Positions 5,125 to 9,555 of a DNA stretch of 9,555 bases are shown in pieces. A model generated the notes under the pieces. That model worked only from the letters and a program-made list of their open reading frames with translations, had not been told where the DNA came from and did no database searches. The position numbers were made by a program, and so were the translations under genes. The number at the start of each line of letters is the position of its first letter. Positions within the stretch are counted from its first letter, which is position 1. The DNA comes from JBFGFG01 sp041627475 (GTDB taxonomy: Bacteria; Actinomycetota; Nitriliruptoria; Nitriliruptorales; Nitriliruptoraceae). The stretch is from contig JBFKQZ010000115.1 in the NCBI GenBank assembly GCA_041627475.1, positions 1 to 9,555 of the forward strand, read 5' to 3'.

Positions 5125-7210
5125 GTCGACGATGCCGTCCCCCACGGCAGAGGTGCCCATGGAGCCGCCCTCGCCGCTGTTCGCACGGCTGCGTCGCCGG
5201 CTGGACCGGGCGCAGCTCGCCGACGGGACGATGCTGGCACTGGCCGGGGTGGTCGGCGTGGTCACGGGCCTGTTCGCCGCTGCGATGATCTGGCTCGTGC
5301 GGCTCGTCCAGCAGGTCGCCTTCGGCACCAACGTGACGCCGCAGGAGCTGCTGCTGATCCCCGCCGCAGGGGCCGTCGGTGTGTGGGCCATCAGCCGGCT
5401 GGCGCCGGAGGTCACCGGCTCGGGGATCGTCACGACGATGGAGGCGCTCGCGGTCCGCAACGCGCGGTTGCGCGCCCGGGTGCCGTTCCTGCAGGTCATC
5501 GCGACCGGCCTGGCGCTCGGCACCGGTGCGTCGGGAGGTCGCGAGGCGCCGATCGTGCTCGTCGGCGGGTCGATCGGGTCGTCCATCGGGCGGCGCTTCG
5601 GGCTGACCGAGGAGCAGGTCCGCTCGCTGGTGGCCGCCGGCGCTGCCGCCGGCATCGGCGCCGCCTTCAACGCACCCATCGGCGGGATGCTCTTCGCGAT
5701 CGAGGTGATCGTCGGGGGGCTGCGCAGCCGCGCCCTGCAGGTCATCGTCGTCAGCTCGGTCGCCGGTTCCGTCGTGGCCCGGCAGCTGGTCGGCGACGGG
5801 ATCATCTACGCCCCGGCCTTCGACTACAGGCTGCGCGACCCACGCGAGCTGGCGCTGTACCTCCTGGTCGGACTGGCAGCCGCGATGCTCGCCGCGTTCA
5901 TCATCTGGGGCGACCGCTGGGCCAGGCGACTGATGGCGCCGGTGCGACGGGCCGGCGGTGACCTGGGTGCGCTGGCGCTCGGCGGCGGCATCGTCGGCGT
6001 GATCGCACTCGTCGTCCCCGAGGTGCTGGCCGACGGCAAGACGCTCCCACCGATCAACGGGATCGTCGACCCGATCCAGGAGCTGATCAACGGCGGCTTC
6101 GGCGTCGGCTGGGGTGCCGTCACCACGATCGCCGTGCTCTTCGCCGCGAAGTTCGTCGCCTCGCTCGCCACGAACGCCTCACGGTCGGCGGTCGGCTGGT
6201 TCGCCCCGACGCTCTTCCTCGGGGCCGCCATGGGCAGCGCCATCGCGACCGCCGCGATGGTGCTCATCCCCGGCGCGCAGCTGCGGCCCGGCGCCTACGC
6301 CCTGGTCGGCATGGCCGCCGCCTACGGCGCCACCGCCCGCGCCCCGCTGACCGCCATCCTCATCGTCTTCGAGCTGTCGGGCGACTACGGCCTGGTGCTG
6401 CCCCTGATGCTCGCCGTCAGCGTCGCGACCTGGCTCGCCGACAAGGCAACGCCCGGCTCGACCTACACGCTGCCGCTGCGCGACCGCGGGATCGTCTACG
6501 CGGAACCCGACGACGTCGACCTGCTGCAGACCGTGCTCGTCGAGGAGGTCATGAGCACCGGCCACCCGACGGTCCGACCCTCGGTCCCGCTCGACGTCCT
6601 GCAGCAGCGCTTCGACACCGAGCGGACGCACGGCTTCGCGGTCGTCAGCGGCGGGATCCTCCAGGGTGTCGTGACCCTGAAGGACCTCGAACGGGCCGAC
6701 CAGCTGCTCGCCGACGGCATGCGCCCGGCGTCGACCGTCCTGGTGCAGGACCTCATGACCACCGACGTGGTCACGGCGGCTCCGTCGGACCGCGTCTTCA
6801 CGGCCCTGCAGCGGATGGCGTCGGTGGACGTCGGCCGGGTCCCGGTCGTGACGAGCGGCGGGACCTACCTGGGGATGCTGCGGCGTGGTGACCTCGTCGA
6901 CGCCTACCGCCTGGCCCTGCACCGCGGTGTGGACCGACAGCTGGACGAGGACCGGGCCTCGCTGCGCGAGCTGACGGGCGTGCGGTTCCTCGAGCTGACG
7001 ATCGCCGAGGGCGCTGCGGCCGACGGCACCCGCATCGCCGACCTCGACTGGCCGACGTCGGCCGTGATCACGTCGATCCGACGCGGTGCGGACCTCGTGG
7101 TGCCGCGGGGCGACGTGGTCCTGCAGTCGGGCGACGACGTCGTCGTGCTGGCGACGCACGACGACGCCGAGGCCGTTCGCTCACTCGTCGGCCGTGACAT
7201 CCACATGTGA
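5117..7210 (+). CDS. CLC-family chloride channel/transporter with CBS pair and TrkA-C domain
   Basis: The 697-aa integral membrane protein moves chloride or related anions. Residues about 35-445 form the CLC membrane core with about ten hydrophobic helices and all main signatures: GSGIV (101-105, anion-selectivity region with Ser102), GREAP (141-145, with the gating Glu143), the FNAPIGGMLFAIEV helix (184-197), GWFAP (360-364), and Tyr450, which lines the anion site in known structures. Position 197, which matches the internal proton glutamate of E. coli ClcA (Glu203), is Val. The cytoplasmic part has two CBS domains (about 475-530 and 543-600), which bind adenine nucleotides in relatives, then a TrkA-C/RCK-C domain (about 620-690: LTIAEGAAADGTRIADLDWP ... 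SGDDVVVLAT). The ATG at 5117 follows a strong GGAGGTG. The gene overlaps the acetyltransferase by eight bases and the opposing MFS gene by 30. Confidence 0.95.
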   Translation: MAESTMPSPTAEVPMEPPSPLFARLRRRLDRAQLADGTMLALAGVVGVVTGLFAAAMIWLVRLVQQVAFGTNVTPQELLLIPAAGAVGVWAISRLAPEVTGSGIVTTMEALAVRNARLRARVPFLQVIATGLALGTGASGGREAPIVLVGGSIGSSIGRRFGLTEEQVRSLVAAGAAAGIGAAFNAPIGGMLFAIEVIVGGLRSRALQVIVVSSVAGSVVARQLVGDGIIYAPAFDYRLRDPRELALYLLVGLAAAMLAAFIIWGDRWARRLMAPVRRAGGDLGALALGGGIVGVIALVVPEVLADGKTLPPINGIVDPIQELINGGFGVGWGAVTTIAVLFAAKFVASLATNASRSAVGWFAPTLFLGAAMGSAIATAAMVLIPGAQLRPGAYALVGMAAAYGATARAPLTAILIVFELSGDYGLVLPLMLAVSVATWLADKATPGSTYTLPLRDRGIVYAEPDDVDLLQTVLVEEVMSTGHPTVRPSVPLDVLQQRFDTERTHGFAVVSGGILQGVVTLKDLERADQLLADGMRPASTVLVQDLMTTDVVTAAPSDRVFTALQRMASVDVGRVPVVTSGGTYLGMLRRGDLVDAYRLALHRGVDRQLDEDRASLRELTGVRFLELTIAEGAAADGTRIADLDWPTSAVITSIRRGADLVVPRGDVVLQSGDDVVVLATHDDAEAVRSLVGRDIHM

Positions 7211-8482
7211 CGCGTCGGCGCCGTCGGCCGGCAGGCCGTGCTCGGCGCGGATCGTGGCGTCGATCTCGGCGATGTCGGGCGCCTGCTCGTCACGGACGAG
7301 GAAGTAGCCGAAGGCCAGCGGCACCACGGGGAGGAAGAGCGCGGACGCGGCGGCCGCGTACGACGGCATGGCGTCGACCAGGAACCCGAACCCGGCCAGA
7401 CCGGCGACGCCACCGAAGACGGCCATGGCCCCCACCCAGCCGTTGGCCGTCGCGCGCGTCTCGGTCGGCATCACCTCGTTGAGCAACGCTGCGACCGGCG
7501 GACCGAGGAACGCGAGGAAGAAGACCATGACGAGGTAGCCGACGTGCAGCGCGGACGCGTCGCCGCTGTAGGCGAACACGGCCGCCACGGGTGCGGCAGC
7601 CGTGCCCAGCGCCGAGGTCGTCCGCCGACCGATGCGGTCGCCCGCCCAACGGCCCGCGAGCAGTCCGGCCAGCCCGACCGGACCGGCGAGGATGACCAGC
7701 ACCGCCATCTCGCCGGGGGTCTCGTCCAGCACCTGTTCACCGAAGAGGAAGAGGAACGTCAGAGCCGGACCGGTCACGACGTTGGTGAGCGCCCCGAGCG
7801 TCGCGATCACGAGCAGCGGACGGACGTACTCGCGGTCCACGAGCCCGAACGCGGGTCGCTCCTGCTTCGCGTGCCGCACCGAGGTCGGCGAGTCCCGGAC
7901 GAGTCGGCCGACGAACGGCAGCGTGAGCGCGAGCGCCGCGACGCCCAGCAGGACGGTGCGGTAGCCGAGCCCGTCACCGAACGACCGCGACACCGACACC
8001 AGCCCCGCGCCGATCGCGTAGGCCGCCGACATGAACGCGAGCGCGGCCGTGCGGTCCTCGGTGGCGGCCTCCTCGGCCGCGACGACGGGCACGACCGCGT
8101 TGGTCGTCGTCAGCAGCGGCCGACCCAGCGCCAGCAGCAGCACGAAGGTCCAGAACGTCGGCATGAAGGTCGCCACGCCGGTCGCGAACAGACCGAGCGC
8201 CGCTGCGCCCAGGAGCACGCGCCGTCGACCGAGCCGGTCGGCGAAGACCGAGCCCACCAGCGCGCCGGCCCCGGCGAAGCGGATCACGGCGAGCCCGACA
8301 CCCAGGGCCCCGGTCGACATGCCGACGCTGCCCTCGACGTCGGCCGACGTCGCCACGTCGAACGCGACGGCCACGTCCCCGAGGGTCGCGGTCACGCCGA
8401 ACTGTGCGGCCCCGGCGAACATCGTGATGCACCCGGCACCAACGATCGGCGCGGCCAGCCACCCCGGCAGCCGCCTCGCCAC
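7181..8482 (-). CDS. MFS-family permease
   Basis: This 433-aa protein has about twelve hydrophobic segments in two halves with a central loop (residues about 194-222). The MFS motif A, GSVFADRLGRRRVLL, is at 77-91, between helices 2 and 3, and its degenerate copy GRWAGDRIGRR (277-287) is at the matching place in the second half. EVMPTETRATANG (336-348) resembles the PTxxRAtg motif before the late helices of metabolite/sugar-porter-like members. It is therefore a proton- or gradient-driven permease of the cytoplasmic membrane; whether it imports or exports, and what, is unclear. The GTG at 8482 is preceded by AAGGA (8488-8492, minus strand) at five-base spacing, and longer frames are Arg/Ser-rich non-coding-like sequence. 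The acidic C-terminal tail of about 35 residues is cytoplasmic. Its last ten codons overlap the end of the CLC gene on the other strand. Confidence 0.92.
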   Translation of the reverse strand: MARRLPGWLAAPIVGAGCITMFAGAAQFGVTATLGDVAVAFDVATSADVEGSVGMSTGALGVGLAVIRFAGAGALVGSVFADRLGRRRVLLGAAALGLFATGVATFMPTFWTFVLLLALGRPLLTTTNAVVPVVAAEEAATEDRTAALAFMSAAYAIGAGLVSVSRSFGDGLGYRTVLLGVAALALTLPFVGRLVRDSPTSVRHAKQERPAFGLVDREYVRPLLVIATLGALTNVVTGPALTFLFLFGEQVLDETPGEMAVLVILAGPVGLAGLLAGRWAGDRIGRRTTSALGTAAAPVAAVFAYSGDASALHVGYLVMVFFLAFLGPPVAALLNEVMPTETRATANGWVGAMAVFGGVAGLAGFGFLVDAMPSYAAAASALFLPVVPLAFGYFLVRDEQAPDIAEIDATIRAEHGLPADGADASHVDVTADE

Positions 8483-8582
8483 GCTCGTCCTTCGCGTTCG
8501 CTCCGTCGCGGACCGTACTGCTGCACCGCACCCGGGCCCCGTGGCTGGCACGCTGCGCCAGCAGCACCTCCGGGAGGCACAC
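8483..8582. promoter_or_regulatory. Divergent promoter region between MFS and response-regulator genes
   Basis: These 100 bases separate two divergent starts. Each gene has a ribosome binding site at its edge: AAGGA (8488-8492) for the permease and GGGAGG (8572-8577) for the regulator, both five bases from their GTG codons. On the minus strand TACGGT (8512-8517) fits a TANNNT -10 element for the permease gene. A small inverted repeat lies nearer the regulator gene. No good -35 elements were found. Confidence 0.5.
8544..8562. promoter_or_regulatory. Inverted repeat GCTGGC-N7-GCCAGC, possible operator
   Basis: Perfect six-base arms at 8544-8549 and 8557-8562 are separated by seven bases, inside the divergent region and 20 bases before the regulator start. 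LuxR-type helix-turn-helix dimers such as NarL bind inverted repeats, so this could be a site for the adjacent regulator. Short GC-rich inverted repeats are common by chance here, so the call is weak. Confidence 0.25.
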
Positions 8583-9248
8583 GTGAGCGAGCGGGCCGCA
8601 GCCGTCCGACCCCCGTTGCGGGTGGTCGTCGTCGACGACCACGCCGTCGTGCGCGGCGGGCTCGTCGCCGGGCTGCCCGACCACCGCATCGACGTGGTCG
8701 CCGAGGCCGCGGACGTCGCCTCGGCCGTGGACGCGGTGCGGCGGACGTCACCGGACGTGCTCCTGCTCGACGTGCGCATCCCCGGCGGCGGCGGGCCGCG
8801 GGTCCTCACCGAGCTGGGCGAGGACGCACCACCGACCCTGGCCGTCAGCGCCTCCGACGAACGCGACGACGTGGTGGCGACCGTGCGCGCCGGGGCGACC
8901 GGCTACCTGCTCAAGAACGCGCCCGTCGAGGAGATCGCCGCGGCAGTGCGTGCGACCGCGGACGGCACGCCGGTGTTCTCCCCCGAGCTCGCTGGCCATG
9001 TGATGGACCTCGACCTCGACGAGGCCGTGATCGACGACCCGGAGTGGGAGAGCCTGACCGAGCGGGAACGCGAGGTGCTGCGGCTGCTGGCCCGCGGCCA
9101 CACCTACGACCGCATCGCCGAGCAGCTCGTCGTGAGCCCCCGGACGGTCGAGACGCACGTGCGCAACACGCTGCACAAGCTCCAGCTCACCAACCGCCAC
9201 GAGGCGACGCGCTGGGCGATCGACCGAGGGTTCGACGCCGGGGAGTGA
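8583..9248 (+). CDS. NarL/FixJ-family response regulator
   Basis: The 221-aa protein is a two-domain transcription regulator. The receiver domain (about 12-127) has the acidic pair Asp18/Asp19, the phospho-acceptor Asp63 in LLLDVRIPG, a switch Ser89 and the conserved Lys111 in GYLLKNAP. All residues needed for phosphorylation are present. The C-terminal LuxR-type helix-turn-helix (about 156-213) has the LTEREREVLRLLARGHTYDRIAEQL and SPRTVETHVRNTLHKLQ segments that contact DNA. In this family an aspartate-phosphorylated dimer usually activates or represses nearby promoters. The GTG at 8583 follows GGGAGG at five bases and comes just before the first receiver strand. No histidine kinase gene adjoins it on either side, so it is an orphan within this window; the partner may be elsewhere. 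The divergent MFS gene is a plausible target. Confidence 0.95.
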   Translation: MSERAAAVRPPLRVVVVDDHAVVRGGLVAGLPDHRIDVVAEAADVASAVDAVRRTSPDVLLLDVRIPGGGGPRVLTELGEDAPPTLAVSASDERDDVVATVRAGATGYLLKNAPVEEIAAAVRATADGTPVFSPELAGHVMDLDLDEAVIDDPEWESLTEREREVLRLLARGHTYDRIAEQLVVSPRTVETHVRNTLHKLQLTNRHEATRWAIDRGFDAGE

Positions 9249-9270
9249 TCAGGGAGCGGTCCCTGGTCAC
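9245..9270 (+). terminator. Hairpin overlapping the response-regulator stop codon
   Basis: Arms 9245-9255 and 9260-9270 pair over 11 bp with one T.G wobble around a GCGG loop. The left arm includes the TGA stop codon (9246-9248). There is no T-run after it. It probably ends the regulator transcript or protects its 3' end, and it separates the regulator from the next gene. Confidence 0.6.
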
Positions 9271-9297
9271 GCCCTGTCAGTCATCAACAGGTGGTTC

Positions 9298-9325
9298 TTG
9301 CGGACCCCACCCATCCACGTAGCCT
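9298..9325 (+). promoter_or_regulatory. Candidate promoter of the right-edge lipoprotein gene
   Basis: TTGCGG (9298-9303) and TAGCCT (9320-9325) are separated by 16 bases and resemble housekeeping -35 and -10 hexamers. They lie after the regulator terminator, in a stretch less GC-rich than the rest of the window, and about 30 bases upstream of the GTG at 9356. That leaves room for a short leader with the GAGG site at 9345-9348. Confidence 0.4.
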
Positions 9326-9355
9326 CATGCACTCCCATGACATCGAGGCTGTGGC

Positions 9356-9555
9356 GTGCGTCGGACCATGACGGCGGTGCTGGCCGCCGGGCTGCTGCTC
9401 GGGGCCTGTTCGAGTGAGCCCGACGTCGGCTTCGAGGGTCTGCCCGAGGATGCTCCGTCCCCGTCAGCGGCACCGAGCGAGGACGCCCCTGCGGAGACCG
9501 ACGACGAGATCGACGTCACCACGACCCCCGACGAGATCACCCCGGAGTGGGTCAC
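9356..9555 (+). CDS. Lipoprotein with acidic Pro/Ser/Thr-rich linker (3' end missing)
   Basis: The first 66 codons of a gene that runs off the window are visible. The GTG at 9356 gives MRRTMTAVLAAGLLLGACSS, with two Arg residues, a hydrophobic core and the lipobox LGAC, so Cys18 would be lipidated after export. GAGG at 9345-9348, seven bases upstream, supports this start; the ATG at 9368 would lack the basic residues, and a stop at 9338-9340 closes the frame further upstream. After the Cys comes a flexible acidic region (many Asp, Glu, Pro, Ser and Thr), typical of a tether between the membrane anchor and a folded extracytoplasmic domain. That domain is beyond the window, so the function is unknown. 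Confidence 0.8.
   Translation, partial: MRRTMTAVLAAGLLLGACSSEPDVGFEGLPEDAPSPSAAPSEDAPAETDDEIDVTTTPDEITPEWV

Noticed and set aside
4312..5805. Leftward open frame of 497 codons antisense to the GNAT and CLC genes
   Set aside because: Pro/Ser/Thr/Ala-rich translation without motifs; the opposite strand has two well supported genes.
7202..7209. Palindrome CACATGTG at the end of the CLC gene
   Set aside because: Too short, inside coding sequence on both strands, and without a matching copy or regulatory context.
7238..9322. Very long rightward open frame (694 codons) antisense to the MFS gene
   Set aside because: The translation is rich in Arg, Gly, His, Asp and Glu with no recognisable domain, and it covers real genes in other frames. 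Typical GC-rich shadow.

Overview
The window is about 9.5 kb of very GC-rich DNA (roughly 70% G+C by eye) with tightly packed genes, many GTG starts and short start/stop overlaps. Together with an LAxTG-type sorting signal and DxD/Asp-Glu-rich secreted lipoproteins, this points to a high-GC Gram-positive actinomycete. The acidic proteins would fit a halotolerant or early-branching actinobacterial lineage, but genus and species cannot be read from the sequence. No tRNA, rRNA, CRISPR array, insertion sequence or phage gene was seen; this looks like ordinary chromosome.

Layout. Bases 1-1094 (+) hold the 3' part of a secreted S15/CocE-NonD-type alpha/beta hydrolase ending in an LASTG cell-wall sorting signal. 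A strong hairpin (1100-1136) separates it from a convergent leftward cluster (3482 to 1116): an SRPBCC-fold protein, a HIT-family nucleotide hydrolase/transferase overlapping it by 4 bases, and a kelch-like beta-propeller lipoprotein. A divergent promoter region of about 90 bp with a perfect actinobacterial DnaA-box 9-mer separates this from a rightward cluster (3572 to 7210): an unrecognised 288-aa helical protein, a GNAT acetyltransferase (4-base overlap), and a CLC chloride channel/transporter with two CBS domains and a TrkA-C domain (8-base overlap). The CLC gene overlaps tail-to-tail by 30 bp with a leftward MFS permease (8482 to 7181). Divergent from the permease, across 100 bp, is a NarL/FixJ response regulator (8583-9248) with no kinase beside it, followed by a hairpin and the start of another lipoprotein gene (9356 to the window end).

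How the genes may work together. The overlaps suggest translational coupling in both three-gene clusters. The rightward cluster is the most interesting unit: an uncharacterised protein and an acetyltransferase are made together with an ion channel/transporter that carries its own cytoplasmic ligand-sensing domains. The response regulator may control the divergent MFS gene, since an inverted repeat lies between them, but that is inference. I found no clear new defence, mobile or biosynthetic system; the findings are modest points about anchoring, gene overlaps, the CLC active site and possible regulatory sites.
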